Below are positions 24,663 to 36,497 of a DNA stretch of 64,000 nucleotides, piece by piece. The DNA is from Cadophora sp. MPI-SDFR-AT-0126 (taxonomy: Eukaryota > Ascomycota > Leotiomycetes > Helotiales > Ploettnerulaceae). The translations under genes were made by a program, and so were the position numbers. Numbering within the stretch: the first letter of the stretch is position 1; every line of letters begins with the position of its first letter. The DNA is taken from positions 434,001-498,000 of the forward strand of contig JAGMVK010000016.1 in the NCBI GenBank assembly GCA_020747065.1, given 5' to 3'. Below the pieces are notes generated by a model. That model made no database searches and was not told where the DNA came from. It saw only the letters and a program-made list of their open reading frames with translations.

Positions 24663-25646
24663 ATGTAACAGAGAAGATATACCCAGTTCCTTCTTGGACT
24701 GATTTGTACATATTTTATACTATATACACGTTGATATCTTGTCATATCCTGGATCTTCACATGTGCCATTCGCGTTAAACTTCCAATCTGCATCCGAGAC
24801 ATTCAACCCCACCATTCTTATCCCAAGGCTGAGCCTATCACCTCCGCACGATTCTCACCCAAGACTCACTTCATGTCACAAATTTGTTTCCAAACTGACT
24901 CGGATAATGATCACCAGGACATCTCACCACATTCTCCACCTCAAACACACAACCCCACAAACAGATAGATATCATTCTCCCACTCCACGTGAGAGATAAT
25001 TTCACAGCCTCGCCCTGATCCCAGCCACTTCTCAGCCGAGCTATGCTGTCATACCAAGCGTCGTCGTCGTCCTATCCCGATCACTTTTAATTTCGATTAA
25101 ACCTCGTATCTCCACATGCCGCCATAACCACGTTATTATTGTTCATGCGAAAGCCTGTGCTTTGTTTACTTTTCCCCATCTTACATTCTACGCGTTTCAA
25201 TATCAACGACGAAAGTCCTCATTCCTCAAAGTCTTGGACACTGGAAGCACGGAATCGAACGACCGATACGAGATACAGAGATAGGAAGGAGAAGGCTGCA
25301 TACGAATGCATATAATGAGGCGCGCGATATGAGACATTTTCAAAGCAGGACGTTCGTTGTGAGACCGAGCCGGAAGTGAGCCCAGCAAGCAGGCTGCTAA
25401 AGAACGACCACTCCGCAGAATAGTGTGCACACCGACAGTTACGAGATCTGCCTCTCAACCGAGTTCCTGTACTTTCCTTCGATCGTGCAGGTCCTGTTCC
25501 TGCATCGCGTTATCTCTTCCACGAGATTAGGTTCGTCGCGGATCGTCTTTGTCGCGAGCAAGGCAGGCAGGCAGGCGGGAGTAGACCCCCGCCGAGGTTA
25601 CGATTGGTGACACAAAGAGAGACACCCGATCCGATTGCAGAGAAGC
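24663..25646. other. Gene-free stretch, leader of the Rab gene
   Basis: About 980 bp with no recognised exon. The distal half is probably promoter and 5' UTR of the GTPase gene; short CG-rich repeats (AGGCAGGCAGGCAGGCGGG) occur near 25561-25579. Confidence 0.5.
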
Positions 25647-26867
25647 ATGGCACAATCGCTCGAGGCAAAAATTGTGGTTTTGGGATCGCAAGGTGTTGGG
25701 AAGACTTCTTTGGTACACAGGTCAGTTATTTCATTCTTATTGTTTCTTTATTCCCAGACATTGAGAGGGGAGGCTCACAATGTTCCAGATATGTGAAGAA
25801 CCAATTTGCTCCTGCGAGTACGACGTCTACAGTCGGTGCGAGTTTTCTCACCAAGCGCGTCGTCGATGATCAAAGTGATACAATTGTACGGCTACAAATA
25901 TGGGATACAGCGGGTCAAGAACGATTTCGGTATGTTTCGATTTCAGTATCTACAATTTTGACTTTCGTCGAAAGTCAATCATGCTGTCCCGCAGATGGAA
26001 GCACCCCATACCACTCGCCCCTCACATCTACTCCACAACTCCACTCACAATATTCCTCGCACAAACAAACACTAACCACCATGCCTCTCCAGCTCCATCT
26101 CACGACTCTACTACCGCGGCGCCAACGCCTGCATCCTCTGCTACAGCATCACTGACCCCAAATCCTTCGAAGAAATGGGCGTCTGGCTCAACGAACTCCG
26201 CCGTAACCTACCTCCCGACATAATCCTCCACGTCGTCGGGACCAAAGCCGACATCGTCACTCGAGACCCCTCGCAGCGCCACGTCCCATTCGAGCGTTGC
26301 ATCGCCTACGTAGCAGAGAACCTCGCACCAGGCATGAGCAGCACGCCTCCGGCGACAGCGACGCCTGGCGGTATCATCGACCAAGCGGGCAGCGGGAGCG
26401 CATATCGGAGTTTCCTGGGACATGGTAGCGGAGGAGGTGGTGGTGGTGGAGCAGCGGGAGGAGGCATATTCGGCGTCGACGGCGCGAGAAGTCCGAGCAG
26501 TAAACGCAGCAGCGGCTTCTGGGGACAAGAAGTCGGCTGGGATTGCTGCCACGAAGTAAGTGCCGAGAGCGGGGAGGGCGTGGAAGAAGTGTTCCGTGTG
26601 ATTACGAGGAAGCTGGTCGAGCAGAATAGGAAGATACAGGAGAGTGTGTTGAGTGCGACGAATACGCCTGGGATGACGCCGGGGGTCGAGGGCATGGGGA
26701 ATGAAGGGGGTTATTTTGATGGAATGAGCAGGCCTGGGGGGAGCTTTAGGGTTGGGAGGGATAGGAGGAGTTGGTTTGGGGTGCCTGTGGAGACTTATGT
26801 GGAGGAGGGGGCGGGTGCCTCTGGGGAGGCACATGGGCAGGTTAAGACGAGGCGTAAGTGTTGTTAG
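25647..26867 (+). CDS. Divergent Rab-family small GTPase with glycine-rich insertion (329 aa)
   Basis: Exons are 25647-25720, 25789-25929 and 26093-26867. The P-loop GSQGVGKTS covers residues 13-21, the switch I threonine is in STVGASF, switch II is WDTAGQERF, and IS.LYYRGA follows as in Rab proteins. The guanine-specificity motif is TKAD instead of NKxD, and the G5 motif is EVSAES. Between G4 and G5 there is an insertion of roughly 80 residues, rich in Gly and Ser (a GGGGGGG run). A long variable tail ends RRKCC, expected to be doubly geranylgeranylated for membrane attachment. Normal Rabs are about 200-220 residues, so this one is unusually long. It probably acts in vesicle or endosomal traffic; the subfamily is not certain. 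Confidence 0.9.
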
Positions 26868-27374
26868 AGCTGTTGGATTGATTCTGTTTGGTTGCTGGAT
26901 ACCCTGGAGTTTTGTCTGTTGGATGAGCGAGCGGGCGTGCGCTTGTTGATTTGTTTTCTGTTTGGGTTAAATATCTGCATGTGAGCGAGCATGATGGGTG
27001 ATGGTAATTGCTAGCATTTTGGCGTGGCATGGGAATGCATGGTCTGCATTAAAATCCGGAGTTAGAGGTTGGATTTTGCAATGAATATCATCTCTCCTAT
27101 GTCCCCTGACTTCCACCTACTGTGAATCCTCAATTCTACGCAAGCCACTGCTTTCACTCCATTTTCACGCATTTGAATAGTTCTGCTCGCAACACTTGTA
27201 TTATATTCAAAGCCCGAGAGCATTCTGTACCTCGCCTCCATTGGGCACATATGAACCAAAAGAGCGACCCATGTACAATCTGAACGAAATCTGCGAAAAA
27301 CTGGTATGCTGATCCAGCCCTGAAAGGTATGAAAACGCCTGCCTGCCCGTAAATCAATGACCTCCAACGCCGCG
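26868..27374. other. Convergent 3' region between Rab gene and YKT6
   Basis: About 500 bp between two facing stop codons. No gene or element is recognised. Confidence 0.55.
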
Positions 27375-28251
27375 CTACATGATCATGCAACAAGAGTTCT
27401 GCTTCTTCGCTTGTGCTACAAATCCACCCATTAGCCATTGCCCAACAAGTATGCGTAACACACAATCTCTGCCAGAGCGGCATATGCACAGAGATGCAAA
27501 AAGGGTACAAAGGGGGTCACTTACTGTAGAACATCTTACTCTGTGCGCTCAACCCATCACTCTTCGCCACCAAATCATCGATCTTCTCACCTCTCTGCAA
27601 CACACTCTCAATAGTCTTATGCAGCACGATCTTGGTCTCGTCGAGCTCCTTCTGGATCTTCATGATGCTGTCCGCCTGCGCTGGGTCCTGGTACTTGACA
27701 ATGTAATCCTTGAGTTCGGGGAAGGAGAGAGTAGGTGTGGAGTTGGCCCAAGAGGAGCGTGGGTGCTTAGCTAGGAACTCGTCGACGACTTTGGAGAGGA
27801 GCTGGTGGGCTACGAGCGCGGGGTAGGTGTGATCTGAGATGATTATGCCGGCGATGCCTTCAGTGCGGCCGTAGGCGTGGAAGGTGTAATCTGTTGTAAA
27901 GATCAGTCTGCCACTCTGCCCAAGTACATATACCAGGCCGTACCTTGTTCTTCCACATCCTGCCGTTGTCCAGGTCGAGTCCGCTCTGCGACAGTCTTGC
28001 TGAACAGCGTCATGAATTCGCCATAACTGCACCGAAAATCAGCCCTGCTCTTACCACCTTACACCTCCTCTTCTCAAGACCCGATCCTTACTTGTTACGA
28101 GTGAAGCGGGAATACGCAGACAAATCCTTCTCAGCGCACAGCTCGTGGGAAGGCTTGCTCTCGTTCTTGATTATCTGTAGAAGGCGGTCAGTGGTGCTAG
28201 CTACATCACAGTGGAGCGTTGGAACCTTACGCCAATGTAATGGAGCTTCAT
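27375..28251 (-). CDS. YKT6: R-SNARE Ykt6 (197 aa)
   Basis: Exons are 28251-28231, 28174-28092, 28026-27944, 27890-27525 and 27415-27375. The protein is a lipid-anchored R-SNARE acting in ER-Golgi, endosomal and vacuolar fusion. The N-terminal longin domain begins MKLHYIGIIKNESKPSHEL and includes DYTFHAYGRTEGIAG. The SNARE helix follows (MKIQKELDETKIVLHKTIES, then a central Arg in VLQRGEKIDDL). The tail reads KKQNSCCMIM: a CaaX farnesylation cysteine next to a palmitoylated cysteine, the hallmark of Ykt6. The last exon codes only 13 residues and carries the lipidation signal. Length equals the family norm. Confidence 0.98.
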
Positions 28252-28698
28252 GATTGCGGTTGTGTAGTTGGATGTTTTTAGGAGGTCGGATTTGTGATGC
28301 TGGAGAGTGAGGAAGGCGTTGTCTTTGTCTCTTGAAACTGCTATCGGGTTGCCTTCGTCACAGACGACCTCACATGCCCTGCCGCCGGGGTTTCTTCGGC
28401 TCGGGTGAATTGCCTTCCGTTCCGAGTCAGTCTCGCTTCAGTGTCAATACGTACAATTACGGCGGTCAATCTTTGGCTATGAATTTAATTTTAAGTCGGA
28501 ATTGAATTTGAAGCAAATACACTGCCAACCGTTCTTTTGCTCATTTGCGTGTCGCTGCTTTCATTATCTGTTATTATCCAAAAGTAGTGCCGAAATCCTG
28601 GGTTAGGCTCGGCCTACGCTGTGCAGTCCCGTCATTGTTGCCTTGAATGCTCCCATTTTCCAGTCTCTTTTGAAATTCAGCTCATCTCGACCAGAACC
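28252..28698. other. Spacer between YKT6 start and amidohydrolase end
   Basis: About 450 bp with YKT6 upstream sequence. No further gene is seen. Confidence 0.5.
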
Positions 28699-31600
28699 TC
28701 AGTTCGACTCCGGCCAGCACAAACTAACCACTCCATCCTCCCCATCAACACCCAACACAACACTAGCACCAAATTCCAACGGATTTCCCTCCCAAACCAC
28801 AAAATCACGCTTCGTCTCCTCAACCTCCAACCCAAGAATGTCCTCTACGTTCCTCGATACCAGGTTCACAGCCTGTTTGGCAGACAGACCGGCATATTTT
28901 GCTGCCCATCCAGCTTCGATGGGAATGTTGTGAATATGCGACGTTTCGCCTAGTATTGTGTAAGCAGATGAACAGATAAGTGGGGATGTAATAACCGGGG
29001 AAATGGATACCTTCGCCAAATACTGAGAGTGCGTACTTCACACCTGCTTCGGTGAGCACGGCTGCGGGAGATCTGCTGAGTGGTGGTCCTGGTAGTGAGA
29101 ATCGGTCTTCGAAAGCGGCTGGAGCGCCGCGATTGGCAGTCAGGATCACGGGGATACTGGCTTTTGCGAGCTGTTTGGCAACCTAAGATTTGAAGGTCAG
29201 TAAAAGATTCCGCGATTGCATTGTTTTGGAGAAGAGAGCTTACGAGAGGGGCGCCATAGCCACCGTGAATAACGAGGTTGAGTACTGGGTACTCCTGCTT
29301 GACCTTAATGAGTTGCATGATATCGTACTGGAGAGAAGTCAGCTTGCTATTGCTATGGTGGGACAGACTTACTTCATTATCGGCATGCACAACGAGCGGA
29401 ATAGCCCCGTTGGCCACTTTGCCGTAGATATTATCCGTCTTTTCATTTTCAATGATGATCTCTCGAAGCTTCGAGATCTCAGAGGAGATAGTTGGCAGTG
29501 AGTCAGTACCTTTTGACACTATCAGCCTTGCTTCTTTGCCGTTATATGAAACATACCCTTCGAGGACTGTCCAATCGAAAAGTGCAGCGCAATATCATCC
29601 TGGAAAATTCCACCGTCTAGAATGGTCTTCTTGCCACTTGTCTTGATACCAGTACTGACACCCGTTGTGAAGCCCTCAGACATCGGAGCGGTTATTGCTC
29701 GAGTCACGCCTCCAATTCTTGCTCTCGAGAAACCCCTGCCTTCAAGATGAACGCCGTACTTGGCATAGACGGCATGCTTTGGGTCGGAGCCAGCTGATTT
29801 CTTAATCTCTCCATCAGATGTTGCACTGTCCGTAGTGATTTCTGCTAGACCAAGCTGCACAGAAACGGCAGTGAGTCCAGGGAGTACATGGCCGCTCTCA
29901 AGAGCAATGACAGGACCGTCGGCAGTGATGCTGGCACATTTCGCTGTTGAATCAAAACAGACGATCTTACCGCTATCAATCACCATGGTGAGATTATCAG
30001 AAGTTGTGGCTGCCGCAGCATGTCCCTCCAGGTAGGACTTTTTGATGCCAGTAATTGCAAATTTTGTTCCCGCCTGCTCTACTTTGCTGCAGAGCTCCTT
30101 CTTGGTTTCTGGCGGAACAGTTTTCCGCATCAATGGTGCACTCAATTCCTTGGAATTGGTACTCTGAACGTTAGACAAGCTCTCCTCCACTTTCTTGGGA
30201 TCTAGTGTCGGCTTTCCGTCAATATAGACTTGCAAAGCAGTGGCTCCAACCAAAAGAGGGTGTGAATCCCAAACAACAAGATCTGCATCATATCCGGGTT
30301 TAGCGTATCCAACACGATGATCAATCTGCAAGGACTGTGCTGGGACGCTCGTGATAGACTGCAGGGCCAGTAGCTCAGGAAGGTGGAAGGAGTGGCCAGT
30401 TGCTGCTTGAAAGCTAAAGATACATTTTAAAAAAGATGCATTGTATGATGCTTGGTAGACTTACAGCAGATATTTAGCGTTCGTCTCTGGTTCGACATGG
30501 TCTGATTTGTAGGCAATAGGAACTCCATGGTCGGAGAGAATCTTCCCCGCCCATAAGTTTGCTTCGTAAGCTTCCTTCTTGTAGAATCCAAACTCTGAGA
30601 ACGTAGCAATCGTGATATTTCTATGTACTGAATCAGCTCCAGACATTACTCCGCCATTTTCCAAGAAACTTACTCGCCACTCGCTTTGATTATTTCAGGT
30701 ACTACAGCACAAAATCATCGCATCAGTCTGTGCCAAACAGAATTTCTAAACTTTTTTTCGAGAAGCAAGACTTACCTTGCCACGCAGACAATGCATGGTG
30801 AAAAGCCTGGATTCTAAACCCAAATTCCTTGCTATGCTTGATCATGTCTTCGAAATCTTCAGGCTCGTAACAATGCACATTGATGCCCACCTTCCCCCTC
30901 AACATCGCGATGCTAGAGTCAAATTCTAGATAGTCGGTTGCACTTTCATCTTTTGATGATGCGTCCAAGAAGCTAGAGATGGCTGCAACATTGCCATTAT
31001 CTTTCAGAGCAGCGGCTTTGAGACACCATGCGTCTTGCTTCCCCTTAAGTTCCTTCGCTCTCTCCATCTGCATCAAACTTCAGCACATGTTGCGTGATGC
31101 TTGTCTTCGACTCAGTCTGCAATATCCTAGCTTACAGGAGGATAGCACGATGTCAAGGATAATACTGACCTGCTTTCTGAAAATGTATGCATTTCCCATA
31201 CGGGTATGCTTGTAAACTCGTCTTGGGTTCTCTCCGCAGGCCATCTTCATATACCGTCTTCGATTCTCCATTGGTTCGCCATGCTCAAGCAAAAGCTCCT
31301 CCACGACAAATTCCTCGTTGTCACCAGATTTCAGTACATTCTTAACAATCACAGCTTCGCCTCCCATAATATTCGCTGACCCTGGTAAGATTAGAGAAGT
31401 GGTGACACCGCCAGATGCAATGACTGTTGTAGCATAATCATAGGCCTTCAAAGAATCCACGATCCTAACAAACGGCGTCAGAGGTCCAAAAGCAGGGTTA
31501 ATCTCGTTATTATCACGCGTCGAGGAGAGTGCCGGCCAACTGTCAGAGAGATGATGTGAATGCATATCAACCAGCCCAGGCGTCACATATTTGCCGTCTA

Positions 31601-32072
31601 GATCCAAGACTTTGGCGCCGGGGATGAGAATTGACTGCCCAGCATCTGACACAGATTCAATAAGGCCTTTCTTGAAAACAATGTCGACTGCATTTGCAAA
31701 GATCTTCTCTCCATCGAACAAGGTGGCGTTTCTTAAAATTATTGTTTCATTCTGACCGGTATTTGGGTTCCATCGCGAATTGCTTCGAGAGCTCGCGGTC
31801 GTCACGGGGTATTGAATCGGAGGTGTTCTGTCTGCTTGGCATTTGCGAAGTCCTTCGTCTAGAGCATCGAGTTGGAATTGAGCAAGCCTGATTTCACTTG
31901 GAGATAATTGATAGACATATCTCGGAAGGATGATGAATTGGATGCCTAGAATGAATAAGACCGTTGTGAGGATTGAAACTGGTAGCTTAGGACGGTATTG
32001 TCGTCGAGGTGGGGCTGGAACAGCGTTGATATCCAATTGTTGATACATTTTGCTTGAGGGGCTGTCCCTCAT
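28699..32072 (-). CDS. Large membrane-anchored amidohydrolase (CE9-like), 959 aa
   Basis: Nine minus-strand exons: 32072-31170, 31067-30776, 30701-30674, 30620-30465, 30413-29557, 29509-29373, 29327-29244, 29182-29011 and 28949-28699. All join in frame. A cytosolic N-terminus is followed by one membrane segment (ILTTVLFILGIQFIIL, about residues 35-50). The first hydrolase module has ILRNATLFDGEKIF, TPGLVDMHSHH (metal ligands HxH), NVHCYEPEDF, IQAFHHALSAW and YKSDHVEP. The region DADLVVWDSHPL closes it. From about residue 580 a second, similar fold begins (ITGIKKSYLEGHA, VIDSGKIVCF, LPGLTAVSVQLG) but without the HxH. The family is amidohydrolase, often annotated carbohydrate esterase 9 in fungi; the substrate is unknown. 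Start: the first ATG; an alternative Met lies eight codons later. Confidence 0.92.
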
Positions 32073-32622
32073 TCTGGGACGTGGAAATAATCACGATCAA
32101 AAAGATGTGTGAGAAGCAATGATGATAAAGATAAAGAAGAGGTGATGTTAAGGACTCTTAAGCACCCCCCTGTTTGGGCTTAGCGGTAACCCCCACTACT
32201 GCCAGTGCATCCCCCATACCTTGGACAATCATCGATGGTACCTTTCTTCTATGTGATCTTCTTCAGAGCTACTATCTTCCTTGTCTCGTAAGGCCGATTC
32301 ATTCGTGTATGGCTGTCTTTCTCACTCCAAATATCCGCGTGCTTTGAAGAGGGAAATTTCCTCTCCTACCCTACTTCGTCCACGAGCACTGAAGCAGGCA
32401 CAGCAAATGGAGAAGTAACAGTCTCTGCTACTCATTCGGGAATATCTAAATTATCCGCAGATATCAAAGGGTACATGATAGAGTACTAAAATGCCGAGAC
32501 TCCCTTTCCTTGACCATTTATTCCCAGCCATGGGAATGCTTGAACGCCTCTCCAGATTTGCCATCCTACGCCATATCGAATCATCATTAGTAACATCATC
32601 TCATACACTGAATAAGAATCGT
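32073..32622. other. Spacer upstream of the amidohydrolase
   Basis: About 550 bp with promoter-like sequence and the 3' region of NSE1. No gene is recognised. Confidence 0.5.
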
Positions 32623-33709
32623 CTATTCATCCTCATCAGAATCACTCGGGGTCGAAGCCTGACGCCGAGTTCTTGTCCTTCTGCTCCCCGTGACACTTGT
32701 CTCTGGTTCATCCTCCTCCTCACTACCGGATGGTTCAGCAGGCCTCTTTTTACTGACACCGCTTCTCCGCTTCCCTTTCAGATACTCTTCCGTCGTTGTG
32801 ACAGCTTTCTGACCAACATAGTGCTTGCCATCCCAAGCTGTGTCGCATTTCGGACACTTTTTCACGCCCTTCTTCGACGCCCAGAACCCAGCCTCGCAAA
32901 TATCATGTATCCGCACGGTGCAATCAAGCTCTGTACACCTCTGTCCGATAGTGACTATCTCCCTGCATGCTTCGCAGAACTTGATTGGTTGCCACTCCTC
33001 GCTTTCTTCGGAATTGTCGTTATACGTCTCGACAAGCCAGCTCCGTAGTTCCATAAGTCCGCGGGGCGTAAGTGTAAGATAGTTCTCTCTACTCCTGCTA
33101 ATCCAACCCTCCTCCGCGAGACTCTTCAGGAGAGCTTCTGCTTGCTCCGCTGTGACACCCTTATCAGGAGCTTGTGATTGAGTCCCCTCTTCTGCGGCGC
33201 TCTCTTTGCCTGCCTTACGGATCTTGGTTTCGAGTGCCTGCATGATGTTGATGGCCATCACTTCCCTTCTTCGTGTATTATAGGTTATGAACATGGCGTC
33301 TAGGAACCGTTTGATGTAGAATGTTTCTTCGGTTGTTCGAATCGTGGCCATTTGTGTCAGGGGATCGCTGACACTATTTACAAATGCCCATACCCGTTCT
33401 TTTGTGACTTGGTGTTGCGTGCTTCGGATTTCGTAGTCGAGGGGAGATATTGCGTCTGCGGCCGCAGAAATATAAGAAAGGAGGTCTTCTTGCGTGACAT
33501 CGCCTGGCTCAACTAGGCTATCTGCGGGTTTGTGTCAGTATACATAAAGTGCCAAATGAAGGCCTGGACAGACCAGATTCGAGTGAGAAGATGGCAGCCA
33601 GCAATGGCTTGGCTTCCCTCAAAGTCAAGGTCCCACGAGCCATGAAGGATTGAAGAAACGCGCGATTGCCATTGTTATAGCCAGGGGCGGCGTGGTCTGC
33701 GGCATCCAT
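32623..33709 (-). CDS. NSE1: SMC5/6 complex subunit Nse1 (344 aa)
   Basis: Exons are 33709-33574 and 33521-32623. Nse1 pairs with the MAGE protein Nse3 in the SMC5/6 complex, which resolves recombination intermediates, and it carries a variant RING domain with ubiquitin-ligase activity. The N-terminus (FLQSFMARGTLTLREAKPLLAAIF) and winged-helix region (AEALLKSLAEEGWISRS, YLTLTPRGLMELRSWL) are typical. The RING-like domain runs from FCEACREIV through RCTELDCTVRIHDIC to KKCPKCDTAW, a cysteine/histidine set of the C4HC3 kind. A Lys/Arg/Ser/Glu-rich tail ends SDSDEDE. The chosen ATG is the first in the exon; the frame is open 20 codons upstream but has no ATG there. Confidence 0.95.
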
Positions 33710-34280
33710 TTCGACCCAGGAATCGAGTGTGGTTTTTGAGGGTGAGTATGTCGAGGAAATGGACTTCACGGGGCGACGCGAAGTGGGGGAATGGTCGCGT
33801 TTTAGCGCGTCACGAATACCTGTGCCTAGGCTATCAGAATCTCATGACCCAGTCCCTTTCTTCTGATACAATGCATTTCTTTTTCCCTGATTTGTTACAT
33901 TCTGATTGTATAGTCCCCTCATTTCTACTGTAATCTTTTGCGTTCCCCAAGGCTAGAGAAGGCATCTGCAAATACGGAACAATGTTCAACGGGACTGCCA
34001 AGGGTAGCCCGCAACTTTTCATGTTACAAACAGTTCCTGCGAAAAAACACCTCTAGCAGCTGTTTATATTTTTCATTTCTGATCACTGGTTTTGGTCACG
34101 CTTTTAAATTGGGCAAGGTCCCGATTATCGATTCTTAACCACCTTTCCAGCCGACAGAAACGTCAAGACGCAGAAGCTTCTCAAACGACATATGGCCCAA
34201 ACTTCTCTCAAAACCCTCAACATAGGACCGGTCGTCTACTCAGTTGTCACAGTGACGATGTTCTTGTCTAAATAAGCTTG
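33710..34280. other. Spacer upstream of NSE1
   Basis: About 570 bp between NSE1 and the DUF427 gene, both on the minus strand. No exon is recognised. Confidence 0.5.
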
Positions 34281-34831
34281 TTAGCAATGGCAACTCGGAT
34301 GCTGACACAGCGTTTCGTCAATTGCCCATGTCGGCCTCCACGGGATACTGTTTGTTGAAGCTTCAGGCAATTTGCAGGACGAGAAGAAGATATATGCGGA
34401 CGGAGGAACCTACAGAAAGCAACATGGTCCTTGATGTTCGCGGCCTTCTCCTTAGGTGCCGGGTAATACCAAGCAGCATTCTTAAACTCAGTTTCTGCTT
34501 CTCATCAGCATTCACTCTCGCAGTCAAGAACACACAAACTCACTATCAAGAGAGATTGTGTAGTACGCAGCATCACCCTTCCATGGGCAATGAGTCGAGT
34601 GATCAGTCTTGCTTAGGAACGACATATCGACCGAGCTTGATGGTCATTAGCTGCAGCCTTCAAGACAGACTCAAACATACGAAGGCGGAAACTGTAGTTC
34701 CCATTAGTAAAGATTACATTTCAAGTGAAAGCTGGGAAACATACGTAGACATTGCCTTCAACCACTTCCCATTCATCAGCCTCTGCGATCTTACGACCAG
34801 AGACCGTTGCGGTGGCTTTTCCCTTTGGCAT
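34281..34831 (-). CDS. DUF427-domain protein (about 118 aa, last exon uncertain)
   Basis: Exons on the minus strand are 34831-34745, an 11-nt exon 34691-34681, 34635-34544 and 34500-34414. The product has the DUF427 signature: EADEWEVVEGNVYFPPSS, then HCPWKGDAAYYTI and NAAWYYPAPKEKAANIKDH. DUF427 proteins are small, single-domain cytosolic proteins of unknown biochemical role. After VAF the end is ambiguous: a GTAGGT donor joined to an AG at 34361 gives a final exon 34360-34281, but a different frame there would read NKQYPVEAD, which looks more like the family end. Either way the conserved core is complete. It lies about 360 bp downstream of the DUF4863 gene on the same strand. Confidence 0.8.
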
Positions 34832-35190
34832 TGTGATGTTTGACTTGAGTTCTGACTGTTGAAGTCTGATGTTTCTTGTGTTTGAATAGATTGTTCTTCT
34901 ACGAGTTGAGAGGCAGTTGGATCCAAACCAGCTTGAAGTAAGGTTCGAGGGAAAGAGCCATGCTCATGTAATCGATGATGAGGGGTTGTTAATCACGTGT
35001 CAGATTGTGCCATTCATTAGCATCCAATTCCGCCGGACTTGCGGTGTATCACAGATCGTATCGATCTACTCAAGTACTAGACAGTTCTTGGGAGATTACT
35101 TGGTTGGAAGCAAGGTCTCTACTTCCATTAAAAGCCCCTTTCTCAGATTGCCCTCAGATCATCCTACGCTTCTGTCTCAGTGGAATGTAC
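34832..35190. other. Spacer between DUF4863 and DUF427 genes
   Basis: About 360 bp between two same-strand genes. Nothing else is recognised. Confidence 0.5.
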
Positions 35191-35833
35191 CTACACAGAC
35201 AGAGGTTGCGGCATCCCTGGCTCAGCATTATATGCAATCCTTCCCGCAGGCAGAAAAAACAACGCAACCAAGGCGCCTCCCCGAACTTGTGGATAATGAT
35301 GCGTCCCCGGGCCAGGTGAAGTCCAACCAGCGCCCTGCCAGCCCTGCATACCCTTCAACTCAGCTCCCTCATCCACCTGTACAACGCAGTTGATCTCCCC
35401 ATAGGGATGGGCATGATACTGTCCCGAATACACGTCCTCGCTGTTCATGTACACAGACGTGATACTGAAATAGCGGTTCTCGGCCGAGGGCAGACAGATC
35501 TTGCTGCGGCGGTAGTTTGGGCCGTCGATTTCGGTTGAGGCGAGCCAGCCTTCTTTCAGCCCTTCTCGGACGTACTGGCATATGTCTTCATAGTACGCGT
35601 TCCCCGGGCCGTATTCTAAGTTGAGCTTTTCTTCCAGAGCTCTGCCTGGTGTGCTGAGTTGGACAGTCAGTCATTTATTTCTCGGCCTCGCTCTCTTGTC
35701 TTTCAATTCAATTGAAGAGCAGGCTTGCTTACAGATTATCAACTTCAGCGAAGAACTCACGACATCGGGAGACGAGCTTCTTAGCTGTTGGAATCGCTTC
35801 GATATCCACCTCAACAGCTCCTGATGCTTCCAT
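35191..35833 (-). CDS. DUF4863 / p-hydroxylaminobenzoate lyase-like protein (187 aa)
   Basis: Exons are 35833-35733 and 35653-35191, with a phase-2 intron. The cupin-like sequence contains GPNYRRSKICLPSAENRYFSI, YHAHPYGEINCVVQ with probable metal-binding histidines, and TSPGPGTHHYPQVRGG near the end. This pattern is that of the DUF4863 family, which includes bacterial 4-hydroxylaminobenzoate lyase (PnbB), an enzyme turning 4-hydroxylaminobenzoate into protocatechuate and ammonia during nitrobenzoate breakdown. The fungal substrate is not established. Length (about 180) matches bacterial members. No other nitroarene genes flank it. Family call is confident, reaction is inferred. Confidence 0.82.
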
Positions 35834-36497
35834 GGTAATATGCGTAAGTATTGGCGATTTTTCAAGAGATACTGTAACAACTCAAAAATGGAGTCGTGTA
35901 ACAACGGTGATTTTCTCCTCTCTTTGTATTTATTGCATCTTCAGACCTTTTCGGTAATGTCGAGCGGCTGACAGCACTGCGGGGCATCGAAATCGGGGAA
36001 CCTTCACGGCTGTTGCGCGGGGTACTTCTTGCCCCTCATTTGGCAACACTAAGTGGTTTGGCCACCAAAAGTACCGGATTGACAAAGTATATTATCGAGT
36101 CTAAGAGTGCTCAATCTTCAGAATTCACTTTCCGGTACTATTAACCAGCAAGTCGTTTTTCAATCAGACCAGCCGTCGCTGTCGACCTAAAAACTGCAGC
36201 ATTTGACAAACAATGTAACAGGGAATATGTTTGTTTGAGGCAATGTGGTTGAGAAGACTGAAGTGATTTTAATCTGCTTAGTTCCCATATTACTTCAACT
36301 CTTCAAACTTCGGTAATATGAGTACTCATTCTGCGCTTTGGATATATATCTGTTGTGAAGAAAGTCCATGGTGCGTATCTTTGAGCAACCAGAGATGCAA
36401 CAACCCACGTTCGATGCTGAGGTCTATGTAACAATGTAATCTAACACTTTTGGTTTATGCCACCGTTTCAGTATCGACTCCGCCCAAATGCACCTTC
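35834..36497. other. Spacer of about 660 bp
   Basis: It lies between the 5' end of the DUF4863 gene and the 3' end of the nucleotidyltransferase gene. No gene is recognised. Confidence 0.5.

Noticed and set aside
26208..26834. 208- and 129-codon minus-strand frames opposite the Rab gene
   Set aside because: They are antisense to the third Rab exon, with Pro/Arg-rich shadow composition.
34322..34843. 173-codon plus-strand frame
   Set aside because: It is antisense to the DUF427 exons, whose spliced product shows a clear family signature.
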